DNA from: Oscillospiraceae bacterium
GTDB lineage: Bacteria > Bacillota > Clostridia > Oscillospirales > Ruminococcaceae
Assembly: GCA_021201235.1 (NCBI GenBank)
Contig: JAJQFI010000008.1
Location: forward strand, 245,803-309,802
Reading direction: 5' to 3'
DNA: 64,000 bases
Made by a program: the position numbers and the translations under genes. This document shows positions 8,015 through 16,412 of the stretch, piece after piece. The notes under the pieces are model-generated. The model was not told the origin of the DNA. It saw only the letters and a list, made by a program, of their open reading frames with translations, and ran no database searches. Within the stretch, counting starts at the first letter, position 1; each line of letters begins with the position of its first letter.

Positions 8015-8152
8015 TGCGTCAGGGGGCGCGGTGTGACGGGTGTGACGGATGTATGGGAACTTTTCTAAATTAAAAAATCGTTCCTTCAAGGGAAGTTTCC
8101 ATATACCCGTCACGTCCGTCACACGCCTGACGCATCCCCCCCGCCTGACGCA
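8015..8152. promoter_or_regulatory. Candidate replication origin of the element (large inverted repeat with iterons)
   Basis: Starting one base after the helicase stop, the left arm (8015-8056; TGCGTCAGG, GTGTGACGG, GTGTGACGG, ATGTATGG) is matched in reverse complement by the right arm (8099-8134; CCATATACCC, GTCACGTCC, GTCACACGCC, TGACGCA). A further CGCCTGACGCA lies at 8142-8152. The arms flank an AT-rich centre of about 40 bp (TTTTCTAAATTAAAAAATCG). Iterated TGTGACGG next to a satellite primase-helicase gene is the usual form of a PICI or phage origin. Confidence 0.7.
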
Positions 8153-8235
8153 AGAGAGCGACCCGCAAAAGACCGGTGCCGGAGTTCATTTTTCCCCCGC
8201 ACGGCAAAATAATTTTCACAGAGAGGAGCAAGAGC

Positions 8236-9384
8236 ATGAACGCATTACAAAAGCTGTTCAAACGGAAAACAGAACCAGCACAGGGCATTTCCCTTGAAAT
8301 ACAAAGCGGTTTTACCGCCTTCTCCGGGACGGCATACGGGAGTGCGGCATTCCGGGGCGCAGTTGACGCTATCGCACGGCATACGGCAAAGCTGCAAGCC
8401 CATTGCGACCGGGCGGGCGTGGAAAACCTGCTGCAAAACGCCCCTAACCCCTATATGACGGCCTATGACCTGCTGTATAAAACGGCAACGGCGTATTATT
8501 CCACAAATAACGCCTTTATCCTGATACAGCGTGACCGGGATATATCGGCATTCTACCCGCTGACCCCTGCAAGCGTGGAATTTATCGGAGCGCAGGACGG
8601 CACAATTTATGCCCGCCTGATATTCGCAGACGGGAAAGACGTGCTGCTGCCCTATGCTGACCTTATCCACCTGCGCCGCCACTATTCCACCAATGAACTA
8701 TTAGGGAGCGACAACGCGCCGCTGTACCCCCTGATTGATACGGCGCACACGCTGACAGAAGCAACCGGGGCGGCGGTCAAAAATGCAACGAATATCCGGG
8801 GCGTATTGAAGTTTACGAGCCTTGTAAACCCTGCGCAGGTGAAAGCGGAAAAGGAACAGTTTGTTTCCGACTATTTCAACCCCACTAACAACGGCGGCAT
8901 TGCCGCCACAGACCAGCGGTTTGAATTCGTCCCCACGGCGCAGACGGCCTATAACGTGCCGTCCGAACTGACGGAAAGTGTAAACAAGCAAATCTTTGCC
9001 TATTTAGGCGTTTCCCCGAAAATTGTCGCCGGGGAATACACAGAAGATGAATTTGCGGCGTTCTATGAAAGCCTGATTGAACCGCTTGCAATTCAAATGA
9101 GCCTTGAATTCTCTCGCAAATGCGGCGCAGAAATCAAGTTCACGGCGGAACGGCTGGAATTTTCCAGCGCGGCGACCCGCATTTCATTACTAAGGGAATT
9201 ACTGCCGTTCGGCGTAGTTTCAATAAACGAAGCACGGCGTTTATTATCCCTGCCGGAAGTCCCGGACGGGGAAAAGCGCCTGCAATCCCTAAACTATGTG
9301 GCCGCAGACAAAGCGGACGCATACCAACTGGAAGAAAGCGAGGTAAAACAGAATGCAGAACCAGACGCAGACACGGGCGTATAA
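8236..9384 (+). CDS. HK97-family phage portal protein
   Basis: The 382-residue protein forms the dodecameric ring through which DNA enters the capsid. The start is ATG 8236, preceded by GAGAGGAGCA. Typical portal features are YGSAAFRGAVDAIARHTAKL near residues 33-55, TAYDLLYKTATAYYSTNNAF, the DLIHLRRHYSTNELLGSD loop, and GGIAATDQRFEFVP ahead of the helical C-terminal wing. It is slightly shorter than many HK97 portals (about 400 residues). It overlaps the protease-capsid gene by 32 bp. It opens the morphogenesis module, which has higher G+C than the flanking chromosome. Confidence 0.92.
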   Translation: MNALQKLFKRKTEPAQGISLEIQSGFTAFSGTAYGSAAFRGAVDAIARHTAKLQAHCDRAGVENLLQNAPNPYMTAYDLLYKTATAYYSTNNAFILIQRDRDISAFYPLTPASVEFIGAQDGTIYARLIFADGKDVLLPYADLIHLRRHYSTNELLGSDNAPLYPLIDTAHTLTEATGAAVKNATNIRGVLKFTSLVNPAQVKAEKEQFVSDYFNPTNNGGIAATDQRFEFVPTAQTAYNVPSELTESVNKQIFAYLGVSPKIVAGEYTEDEFAAFYESLIEPLAIQMSLEFSRKCGAEIKFTAERLEFSSAATRISLLRELLPFGVVSINEARRLLSLPEVPDGEKRLQSLNYVAADKADAYQLEESEVKQNAEPDADTGV

Positions 9385-10837
9385 TGTCCGGGCGGCTGAA
9401 AAGCCGTTAATCGTAGAGGGGACAGCCATTGTATTTGACAGCCCCGCCGAAATGGGCGGCTATACAGAACGCATTGCAAGGGACGCGCTGGACGGCGTAG
9501 ACCTTGACAATATCGCCCTGTTAATCAACCATGACGGCCGGGGGATTCCCCTTGCAAAAAGCCCGAAAACGCTGTCCCTGACCGTGACAGACACCGGGCT
9601 TGAAATGAGGGCGGAACTGCCCGACACGGAACAGGGGCGCAGCGTTTATGAAGCAGTTCGGCGCGGCGACCTGTCGGAAATGTCATTCGCCTTTGACATC
9701 GGAGCGCAGGCCTATGACGAACAGGCGCGGGAACGCACTATTACACAAATCGCAGCGGTTTATGAAATCTCTATCGTAAACCGGGCGGCATATCCACAAA
9801 CCAACGTACAGGCGAGAAACGCCGGAAAGGAAAACACTATGAACAATTTTAGCCCCATCGAAAGCGCCGTCCTGAATGCGGCGCAGGCCACCCCGAACAC
9901 CCACGCAACCCCGGAATACCGCAGCGCATTCTTTAAGAAGCTGTTAGGGCGGGAATTGACCGAAAGCGAAAACCGCGCCTTTGCAGCGGCGCAGGCGGAA
10001 AAGCGGGCGGACAGCTTTAACATCCTGTCGAACAGCGCCGCCGTTATCCCCACGCAGACCCTGAATGAAGTCGTGAAGCAGGCGCGGGGCGTAAACGGGC
10101 TTTACAATGAAGTGCGCATTTTCAATGTACCGTCTAATCTGTCCGTGCCTGTCGGCACCCCGACTGACGCGGCAAGTTGGCACGTTGAGGGCGCAGCGGT
10201 TGACCGTACCAACGTAACGACTACCGCCGTGACGTTCAGTGGGCTGGAGCTTATCAAGGTGCTGTCTATGAGCGCCGCCGCCCGCCGCATGGATATTGCC
10301 TCCTTTGAAAGCTATATCACGCAGGAACTGCGCAGTTCCATTGCGGACGCTATCGGCGCGGCTATTGTCGAGGGAACCGGGAACGGACAGCCCACGGGCA
10401 TTCTGTCTGGTATCGACTGGACGGACGATAACACCGTTTCCGGCGTGACCGCTGACGGCCTGCTTGCGGCAATCGCCTTGCTGCCCGCCGGGTATGCAGG
10501 CGGCGCTAAGTTCGCTATGAGTACGGCGACCCTGTTCGGGCAGGTGTACCCCCTGAAAGACAATGACGGGCGGTATATCTTCACGGACGCAGAGAGCGGC
10601 GGGGTGCGCCGTCTGTTCGGTTTCCCCATCGTCCTTGACGATAATATCCCGGCGGGAACCGTGATTTTCGGGAATTTCCGTTATTATGGCGTAAATATCC
10701 CGCAGGGCGTAGCCGTTGAGGTTAGCAGGGAAAGCGGCTTTACCAGCGGCCTGATTGACTTTAGGGCGCTGTGTATTGCAGACGGAAAGCCCATCGTCCC
10801 CGGCGCATTCGTGAAAATCGAAGCGGCCGCAGCGTAA
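9353..10837 (+). CDS. HK97 prohead protease fused to major capsid protein
   Basis: Residues 1-155 are a U35-type prohead protease: VEGTAIVFDSPAEMGGYTER, the catalytic His in LLINHDGRGIPLAKS and Ser in GDLSEMSFAFDIG. Residues about 165-494 are an HK97-fold major capsid protein (GRELTESENRAFAAAQAE, then VIPTQTLNEVVKQ, GTGNGQPTGIL, and RALCIADGKPIVPGAFVKIE at the C-terminus). The protease would cleave the capsid delta domain during maturation. In-frame ATG 9839 (MNNFSPIES) is preceded by GGAAAGGAAAACACT, so a free capsid protein of about 332 residues could also be made. Protease-capsid fusions are known in some phages. It lies between portal and connector, as usual. Confidence 0.92.
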   Translation: MQNQTQTRAYNVRAAEKPLIVEGTAIVFDSPAEMGGYTERIARDALDGVDLDNIALLINHDGRGIPLAKSPKTLSLTVTDTGLEMRAELPDTEQGRSVYEAVRRGDLSEMSFAFDIGAQAYDEQARERTITQIAAVYEISIVNRAAYPQTNVQARNAGKENTMNNFSPIESAVLNAAQATPNTHATPEYRSAFFKKLLGRELTESENRAFAAAQAEKRADSFNILSNSAAVIPTQTLNEVVKQARGVNGLYNEVRIFNVPSNLSVPVGTPTDAASWHVEGAAVDRTNVTTTAVTFSGLELIKVLSMSAAARRMDIASFESYITQELRSSIADAIGAAIVEGTGNGQPTGILSGIDWTDDNTVSGVTADGLLAAIALLPAGYAGGAKFAMSTATLFGQVYPLKDNDGRYIFTDAESGGVRRLFGFPIVLDDNIPAGTVIFGNFRYYGVNIPQGVAVEVSRESGFTSGLIDFRALCIADGKPIVPGAFVKIEAAAA

Positions 10838-10857
10838 GGAAAGCGGGGTAAACGGCA

Positions 10858-11125
10858 ATGTTCAGTATTGAAGAAGCACGGAATATCCTGCGAATTGACG
10901 GAACGGACAATGACAGCGAAATTGAAGCCCTGATTGCGGCATTGCCGGATTATCTCTACCATACAACGGGGTACAGGACAGACGGGGATTATTCCCCCGT
11001 TGCCCTGACCGCCGGGCGGTTCATTCTCTGGCAATGGTACTATGGGGAGAACGCAGACACAGAAAAAAATTCAGCGGGTTATTGACTGTCTGCTGAAAGC
11101 CCTATCAGCGGAGCGTGAACTATGA
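10858..11125 (+). CDS. Head-tail connector (gp6-like), frameshifted in a poly-A run
   Basis: MFSIEEARNILRIDGTDNDS, then EIEALIAALPDYLYHTTGY and FILWQWYYGEN match the small helical connector that docks under the portal. As sequenced the frame stops at 11085 after EKNSAGY. Removing one A from the seven at 11063-11069 gives EKIQRVIDCLLKALSAEREL and a stop at 11123-11125 that overlaps the HNH start (ATGA). The restored length (88 residues) fits the family, so the shorter product is probably an error or a recent mutation. Confidence 0.78.
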
Positions 11126-11427
11126 CGCAGAAACAATTTTACCGTTCTAAGCAATGGAAACGTCTTTCAAGGGCGTTCCTGCTGTCAAAGAATTATATCT
11201 GTGAACGGTGCGGCGGTCCCGCTGAAATCGCCCATCATAAACAGTATATCACCCCGGCGAATATCAATGACCCGGAAATCACCCTGAATGCAGATAACCT
11301 TGAAGCCCTTTGTCTGGAATGCCATAACAAAGAACATTTTGGACACGGCGGCGCGACTGCATGGGGGCTTGCGTTCGATGAATACGGGAATTTAATCCCA
11401 TCACAGAAAGAGAGGAATTCACTATGA
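11122..11427 (+). CDS. HNH endonuclease
   Basis: A 101-residue HNH nuclease with zinc-binding Cys pairs CERCGG and CLECHNKEH, and the catalytic AEIAHHKQYI. Phages and cf-PICIs with this fold next to the terminase use it together with the terminase in cos-type DNA cleavage and packaging. It overlaps the restored connector gene by 4 bp and the next small gene by 4 bp, so it is part of one translated string. This suggests cos packaging for the element. Confidence 0.88.
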   Translation: MTQKQFYRSKQWKRLSRAFLLSKNYICERCGGPAEIAHHKQYITPANINDPEITLNADNLEALCLECHNKEHFGHGGATAWGLAFDEYGNLIPSQKERNSL

Positions 11428-11633
11428 ACGACACAAATTATTATGCAGAGCAGTACAGGGCGCAGAGGACGCTTGAAAGGCTTGTCAATCTCCTGCGCAA
11501 AGATATGAACGGACAGCTGCAAAACAGCTATGCGACCGAAAAATTACAGCGGCTTGCGGCGGTATACGTCCCCGCGCAGCTTGCCCTGCTGGAAATTCTG
11601 AAAGAGGGAAACGAGGTGGAACAAGATGAATGA
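11424..11633 (+). CDS. Small protein of the packaging operon, function unknown
   Basis: A 69-residue, mostly helical, charged protein (YRAQRTLERLVNLLRKDMNG, LQRLAAVYVPAQLALLEILK). It overlaps HNH and the next gene by a few bases, so it is likely a true gene. I do not recognise a family. Position between HNH and large terminase is where a small terminase subunit normally sits, but it is much shorter than the usual 130-170 residues. Confidence 0.65.
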   Translation: MNDTNYYAEQYRAQRTLERLVNLLRKDMNGQLQNSYATEKLQRLAAVYVPAQLALLEILKEGNEVEQDE

Positions 11634-11835
11634 ACAGCTTGATTTTCTGAAAGCACAAATCACCCTGCTGGAAAAGCGCATAAACGCCTGTTCCGGCGAA
11701 GCTGACAGCAAGGAATATGCAATCCTGATGAGGTTATACCTTGCCGCCGTAAAGGAATATAACAGCCTTTGCGCAAAAGAGGAACAGCCGCAGGACAGTG
11801 ACCCGCTGCTTGCCTTTGCCAACATGGGGGATTGA
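11626..11835 (+). CDS. Small protein preceding large terminase; possible reduced small-terminase homologue
   Basis: A 69-residue helical protein (LDFLKAQITLLEKRINACSG, LMRLYLAAVKEYNSLCAKEE) that ends DPLLAFANMGD. The acidic linker followed by a short DPLLAF-like tail resembles the C-terminal large-subunit contact of small terminases, but no HTH is visible and this is only a guess. It overlaps the preceding gene by 8 bp and ends 3 bp before the large terminase start. Confidence 0.6.
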   Translation: MNEQLDFLKAQITLLEKRINACSGEADSKEYAILMRLYLAAVKEYNSLCAKEEQPQDSDPLLAFANMGD

Positions 11836-11838
11836 CCT

Positions 11839-13479
11839 ATGAACTATATCGCAGAGTATAACGCCATGATAGAGCGGGGAGAAATCCCCGCCTGTCGGCG
11901 TATCAAAGAAGTATATGCACGGCTGGCCGCAGAGAGCCAAACGCCGGGGCGGTATGTGTTCGATGAAGCACGGGCAACCCGGCCGATTGAGTTTATAGAG
12001 CGGTTTTGCCGCCACTCTAAAGGCGAATGGGCGGGACGGCCTGTGCGTCTGGAATTGTTCCAGAAAGCATTTATTCAAGCCCTGTTCGGCTTTATCGACC
12101 CGGAAACAGGCCTGCGCCGCTACCGTGAAGCATTCTTTCTTGTGGGGCGCAAGAACGGGAAAAGCACCCTGCTTGCGGGGCTTGCCCTGTATATGCTCAT
12201 TGCAGACGGCGAGGGCGGCGCAGAGGTATACAGCACGGCGACCAAATATGCGCAGGCGCGGCTATTGTTCGATGAATGTCATAACATGGTGAAGCAGTCG
12301 CCGGAACTGTCGAAGCATATCAAAAAGCGGAAAACAGACCTGTATTATATACCGACCATGAGCAAATTACAGCCGCTTTCCCGGAATTCGGACAGTCTGG
12401 ACGGATTGAACGCAAGTTTTGTTATCATGGACGAGCTGCACGGCATAAAAGACAGAAACCTTTATGAAGTCATGCGTCAAAGCCAATCAGCGCGGCGGCA
12501 ACCGCTGCTTGTAATGATAACAACGGTGGGGACGGTGCGGGAATGTATATTTGATGATATGTATAGCCACGCCTGCGACGTTGCAGACGGCGTTATCACT
12601 GACAATAGCTTTTTGCCCGTGCTGTATGAACTGGACAGGCGGACAGAATGGAGCGACCCCAGCGCATGGATAAAGGCAAACCCATCTTTAGGGCATATCA
12701 AAAAGCTGGACGATTTACAGCTAAAGGTGGAACGGGCAAAGCAAAGCCCGAACGACCTGTCCGGGGTGCTGTGCAAAGAATTCAATATCCGGGAAACCGT
12801 ACATTCGGCGTGGTTATCCTTTGACGCTATCAATAATACAGATACTTTTGACCTTGAAGAATTCCGGGGCGCGTACTGTATCGGCGGCGCTGACCTGTCA
12901 ATCACAACTGACCTGACCTGCGCAAGTCTGCTGTTGATGAAGCGCGGGAGTGATAAAAAATATGTGGTTCAAATGTACTGGCTGCCCGCTGACAACCTGC
13001 AAGAGCGCGTCACACAGGACAAAATACCCTATGACAAATGGGCAGCGCGTGGTTTACTGCGCCTGTGCGCGGGGAATTCCATCAATTACAGCGATGTAAC
13101 AGCGTGGTTTATGGAAACGGTAAAGCAATATGACCTTTTCCCGGCGTGGGTATATTATGACAGCTATTCCGCGCGGTACTTTGTGGAAGAAATGCAAATG
13201 CAGGGCTTTACAATGGTGCGCTGCATTCAGGGGGCGAAAACGCTGTCCCTGCCCATGCAGATGTTAGGGGCGGACTTGCAGGCGCACAGGGTCATATACA
13301 ACAATAATCCTATCCTGAAATGGTGCCTGACGAATACAGGCGTTCAGACCGACCGGAACGGCAATATTGTACCGATAAAGAACCAAAGCCCCAAACAGCG
13401 TATAGACGGCGCGGCGGCACTGCTTGACTGCTATGTGGGGCTTTATGAACACTATAACGAATACACGGGGGCGATTTAA
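11839..13479 (+). CDS. terL: Phage terminase large subunit
   Basis: The 546-residue packaging motor has an N-terminal ATPase with Walker A GRKNGKST (residues 103-110), Walker B FVIMDELHG (near 200), the coupling motif LLVMITTVG, and a C-terminal RNase H-like nuclease starting at YCIGGADLSITTD with further acidic positions near VYYDSYSA. This family (Terminase_1/YmfN-like) drives DNA into HK97-type capsids and cuts the concatemer. Its presence with its own portal and capsid shows that the element packages itself rather than redirecting helper capsids. Full length. Confidence 0.93.
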   Translation: MNYIAEYNAMIERGEIPACRRIKEVYARLAAESQTPGRYVFDEARATRPIEFIERFCRHSKGEWAGRPVRLELFQKAFIQALFGFIDPETGLRRYREAFFLVGRKNGKSTLLAGLALYMLIADGEGGAEVYSTATKYAQARLLFDECHNMVKQSPELSKHIKKRKTDLYYIPTMSKLQPLSRNSDSLDGLNASFVIMDELHGIKDRNLYEVMRQSQSARRQPLLVMITTVGTVRECIFDDMYSHACDVADGVITDNSFLPVLYELDRRTEWSDPSAWIKANPSLGHIKKLDDLQLKVERAKQSPNDLSGVLCKEFNIRETVHSAWLSFDAINNTDTFDLEEFRGAYCIGGADLSITTDLTCASLLLMKRGSDKKYVVQMYWLPADNLQERVTQDKIPYDKWAARGLLRLCAGNSINYSDVTAWFMETVKQYDLFPAWVYYDSYSARYFVEEMQMQGFTMVRCIQGAKTLSLPMQMLGADLQAHRVIYNNNPILKWCLTNTGVQTDRNGNIVPIKNQSPKQRIDGAAALLDCYVGLYEHYNEYTGAI

Positions 13480-13480
13480 T

Positions 13481-13792
13481 ATGAAGCTGAAAGACAAGAA
13501 AATTGAAATCCTTGAAAAGACCTATACCCATGACGCAGTAGGAAACAGCATTGTTTCCTATGAACCGATAACTGACCCCATATGGGCGTATTTCCGGCAA
13601 CTGTCCATGAAAGAGTTATACGGCGTTACAACGCAGGTTGAAGAACAGGTGCTATTTCAAATCAGCTACCGCACGGACGTAACCACAAACCATGTAATCA
13701 GCTATAACGGCCTGCAATATGAGATTATCCGCATTGACACGTTCGAGGGGTACAAAACAGACCTGACGCTGTATTGCAAGCGGAAAGAATAA
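13481..13792 (+). CDS. Head-closure / head-tail adaptor protein
   Basis: A 103-residue beta-rich protein (KIEILEKTYTHDAVGNSIVS, IWAYFRQLSMKELYGV, QISYRTDVTTNHVISYNGLQ, YEIIRIDTFEGYKTDLTLYC) that matches the SPP1 gp16-like stopper family. It seals DNA-filled heads and provides the tail docking surface. It is the last rightward gene; no tail protein follows, so it would have to accept a tail from another phage. The start is ATG 13481, two bases after the terminase stop. Confidence 0.85.
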   Translation: MKLKDKKIEILEKTYTHDAVGNSIVSYEPITDPIWAYFRQLSMKELYGVTTQVEEQVLFQISYRTDVTTNHVISYNGLQYEIIRIDTFEGYKTDLTLYCKRKE

Positions 13793-13799
13793 CAGAAAA

Positions 13800-14138
13800 T
13801 CAAATATGCTGATGAATTTCTGTTATAATTTCTTCCTGTTCCTCTGCGGTCATTCCGATTGCGTCCAGCGCTTCACGGGTGCCACAGTCCGGGCAAATGG
13901 GCGTTGTATTGTCCACCCGTGACAGCGCAGGGCGGCCGCTGTACTCTTTCCCGCATTTAGGACAACGGGCAAGCACAGGTTCCCCTGCGTCCATGCGGGC
14001 AAGCATAGCGAGGTTTTCACCCGTTTCTGTAATGTCCTCTGTTCTCTCACAATGCGCCGTTGCATTCGGGTATTCGGGGATTTTGATTGTATAGCCGTTT
14101 TCGTCCGGCGTTGCTATAATGTGATATGGTTTTGCCAT
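13800..14138 (-). CDS. HicB-like domain fused to zinc ribbon, function unknown
   Basis: 112 residues. The N-terminal half (YHIIATPDENGYTIKIPEYP, then ATAHCERTEDITETGENLAM) resembles the partial RNase H fold of HicB antitoxins. The C-terminal half has a CxxC...CxxC ribbon (CPKCGKEYSGRPALS...PICPDCG) and the REALDAIGM tail common in small Firmicutes phage proteins. No HicA toxin is adjacent. It is convergent with the morphogenesis operon and is the last gene of the leftward cargo block, 15 bp after the nuclease gene. It may be a regulator; I cannot assign a role. Confidence 0.7.
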   Translation of the reverse strand: MAKPYHIIATPDENGYTIKIPEYPNATAHCERTEDITETGENLAMLARMDAGEPVLARCPKCGKEYSGRPALSRVDNTTPICPDCGTREALDAIGMTAEEQEEIITEIHQHI

Positions 14139-14153
14139 GATAATATATCGCCC

Positions 14154-15440
14154 TTATTCATTTATCAGTGAAACAATCCAGTTTAGCCAGCCTTTTATGC
14201 TGGAAGCACGGCGTCTGAAAGTTTCATCACTATTTACTTTATACAGCCCGGATTCTTTCATAACTGAAACAATATCATTCATCGGCGGCATAACTCCACA
14301 GCGGAAATATAACCGCAACGCTTTGTTGAAAGCACCATGGGACAAAATACAACTGCAAAGCGCAAGTTGACGTTGCTTATAATTTAAGGCAAGAATTTTT
14401 CTTCCTGTTGTGCTAATCGAATAAACGGGCGTCCTTCCCTCTGTTTCTTTTTCCAGTAGACCCAAATAACGAGCTGCGTCTGTATAATAATTTGTCTGAC
14501 GCGAATCAAAATCATACTGTTCCGTAACATTAGAGCGGCTTAACCTGTGTTCGCAAACTAATTCGCACAAATTGATGACACGTTCAAACTTGTCCGCTTG
14601 CGGGAAAGGAATTTTTGGTTCTTCCACCACTTGAACAGAATCCAATACATTTTGAATATCTGACACAGAAATTGTGGTATCCTCAACAGAATAATTCCGC
14701 TGTTTAATCATCTTTAATGAACTGTAATTTTGCTCATCTTCAAAAGCATATTCATACAGCCTGTATATACCATTAGAATATACAAGAAAAATCGGCCTGA
14801 CGGGTTTTGTTATACGGCCTTGCCATACACGAAACGGGTAGTATAATTGCCTAATCAAAAAGTCCTCTGACAAATCCCGCTTTGCTTCAAACAATGCCAG
14901 ACTGTCGATCCCCTCATATGCTGCATCAATTTCAATCTGGGAATTGCTAACATTAACCTGCCGGGTACCGCCATTTATTGTATCTCCAATAAAAAATGAA
15001 AAATCTCCTGACCCCATTCGCCCGGAAACAGTGGCAACAATATTGCTATCTTCCATGAAATCGGCGATAATACCCGCTGCAACAGCACAATTCAATGCGA
15101 TTGCTTCGCTTGGGATGTTGTTGCAATCTAAACTTTGTATGTAAGACGGCAATGGAACCTGTGTAATGGGCGAATTATTCTCTTCAAAACTATGGTATGC
15201 GTCAAAGTGTGAGATAACATAATCACCACGAGTTATAGGAAGAATGGCCAGCTTGTTTTTGGCAAAAAGTTCCGGCAAATTTACTGTGTGGTCAAACTTG
15301 GCCATTAAACGCGGTTCACGGAATTCTTTTATCTGTGCAGCAGATATATTGAAAAATCCGTCCGTTTCTACATGATGTAAAATATCATATTTTTCAAATA
15401 ACTGTCCCCACGCTTTATCATTTAAGCCTGTACTACTCAT
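14154..15440 (-). CDS. Putative type II restriction endonuclease (PD-(D/E)XK)
   Basis: A 428-residue protein whose central part shows a PD-(D/E)XK nuclease pattern: QIEIDAAYEGIDSLALFEAK with Asp172 and Glu185-x-Lys187, preceded by a GRMGSGDFSFF beta-hairpin. The C-terminal third looks like winged helices (TNYYTDAARYLGLLEKETEG, then PVYSISTTGRKILAL). It overlaps the Dam-type methylase by 8 bp, an arrangement expected of a restriction-modification pair. The recognition site cannot be read from sequence; the methylase class suggests an adenine-containing palindrome such as GATC. The gene is visibly AT-richer than the phage genes beside it, so it is probably recently acquired cargo that defends the host cell and the satellite. 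Confidence 0.7.
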   Translation of the reverse strand: MSSTGLNDKAWGQLFEKYDILHHVETDGFFNISAAQIKEFREPRLMAKFDHTVNLPELFAKNKLAILPITRGDYVISHFDAYHSFEENNSPITQVPLPSYIQSLDCNNIPSEAIALNCAVAAGIIADFMEDSNIVATVSGRMGSGDFSFFIGDTINGGTRQVNVSNSQIEIDAAYEGIDSLALFEAKRDLSEDFLIRQLYYPFRVWQGRITKPVRPIFLVYSNGIYRLYEYAFEDEQNYSSLKMIKQRNYSVEDTTISVSDIQNVLDSVQVVEEPKIPFPQADKFERVINLCELVCEHRLSRSNVTEQYDFDSRQTNYYTDAARYLGLLEKETEGRTPVYSISTTGRKILALNYKQRQLALCSCILSHGAFNKALRLYFRCGVMPPMNDIVSVMKESGLYKVNSDETFRRRASSIKGWLNWIVSLINE

Positions 15441-16269
15441 AGTTTCTCACCACCACTTCATCAACGTCGCCGCGCTTACTTGCAACGGAATTTATTGCAC
15501 GTTTAGCTTGAACAGTAGTAATATTGTAAGCTGAATACTGTTCCATAATAAAAGCAGTTGCAGAATTAGAGAGCATGAATTTAATTCCTCGTTTATCCAG
15601 TTCATCACAACATTCACGCAGTCTTATTTGGTCCTGTTTTGAAAATCCTCCTTTTGAATACCCCGTAAAACTTGCAGTTTCAGAAATGGGGTCATACGGC
15701 GGGTCTAAATATACAAAAGTTCCTTTTTTTATCGTCCCCAATATTTCCGCATAATCCACCGAAGAAAAATGAATTGTTGCAGAATTAAAATAAGCATTGA
15801 CCGCACGGAGAACAGGCTCATTTACAATATTCGGGTTTTTATAATTTCCGAAAGGAGAATTAAATTCGCCTGCATTATTTACGCGGTACAATCCGTTATA
15901 GCACGTTTTGTTCAAGTATAATATACGCGCCGCTTTTTGCACCTCGGTCAATGAAGCATATTTGTCCGGGTTTCTATCCCAATCCCGGACGGCGTAAAAG
16001 AAATCTGATTCATTCTTATACTGCTTCAATTCTTCAATCAGTTCTTCTACACTATCGCGGATAACGGTGTATACACATATTAAATCGCTGTTTATATCAT
16101 TAACATAGGCAGTATTCGGCTGCAAGTGAAAAAGCACAGCCCCGCCGCCTACAAATGGTTCGCAGTATGATGTTATTCTATTCGGCAAAAGGGGCGTAAA
16201 TGTTTCTATTAGTTGCCTTTTTCCACCGACCCATTTCAAAACAGGCGCAACCAGCTTGTTTTTCTTCAT
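15433..16269 (-). CDS. dam: DNA adenine methylase (Dam/DpnM class, D12)
   Basis: 278 residues from ATG 16269 (AAGGGG 8 bases upstream). It has the class-alpha order: LKWVGGKRQL near the N-terminus, SAM-binding CEPFVGGGAVLF (about 36-47), a target-recognition region with LNKTCYNGLYRVNNAGEFN, and the catalytic DPPY (189-192). It methylates adenine N6, very likely protecting against the overlapping nuclease. It is the first gene of the leftward cargo pair, close to the right attachment region. An orphan Dam role is possible, but the overlap with a nuclease-like gene argues for a restriction-modification system. Confidence 0.9.
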   Translation of the reverse strand: MKKNKLVAPVLKWVGGKRQLIETFTPLLPNRITSYCEPFVGGGAVLFHLQPNTAYVNDINSDLICVYTVIRDSVEELIEELKQYKNESDFFYAVRDWDRNPDKYASLTEVQKAARILYLNKTCYNGLYRVNNAGEFNSPFGNYKNPNIVNEPVLRAVNAYFNSATIHFSSVDYAEILGTIKKGTFVYLDPPYDPISETASFTGYSKGGFSKQDQIRLRECCDELDKRGIKFMLSNSATAFIMEQYSAYNITTVQAKRAINSVASKRGDVDEVVVRNYE

Positions 16270-16412
16270 CAGTAGCACCCCTTTCTTCACATACTTATAC
16301 AGTATTATTGTAGCAGACAAGCCCCCAAAAAGCAATGGACGAACTGTGAATTTTTCGTCTTTTCACACTGCCGCTTATTTTCGAGTATCTGCGAGTATCG
16401 TTTAGCAGATTT

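Noticed and set aside
9944..10858. 304-codon minus-strand open frame opposite the capsid gene
   Set aside because: High-G+C coding sequence commonly leaves long antisense frames; the plus strand has clear capsid homology.
13800..14138. Complete HicAB toxin-antitoxin system
   Set aside because: No HicA-like gene is adjacent on either side; only a HicB-like half-domain is visible.
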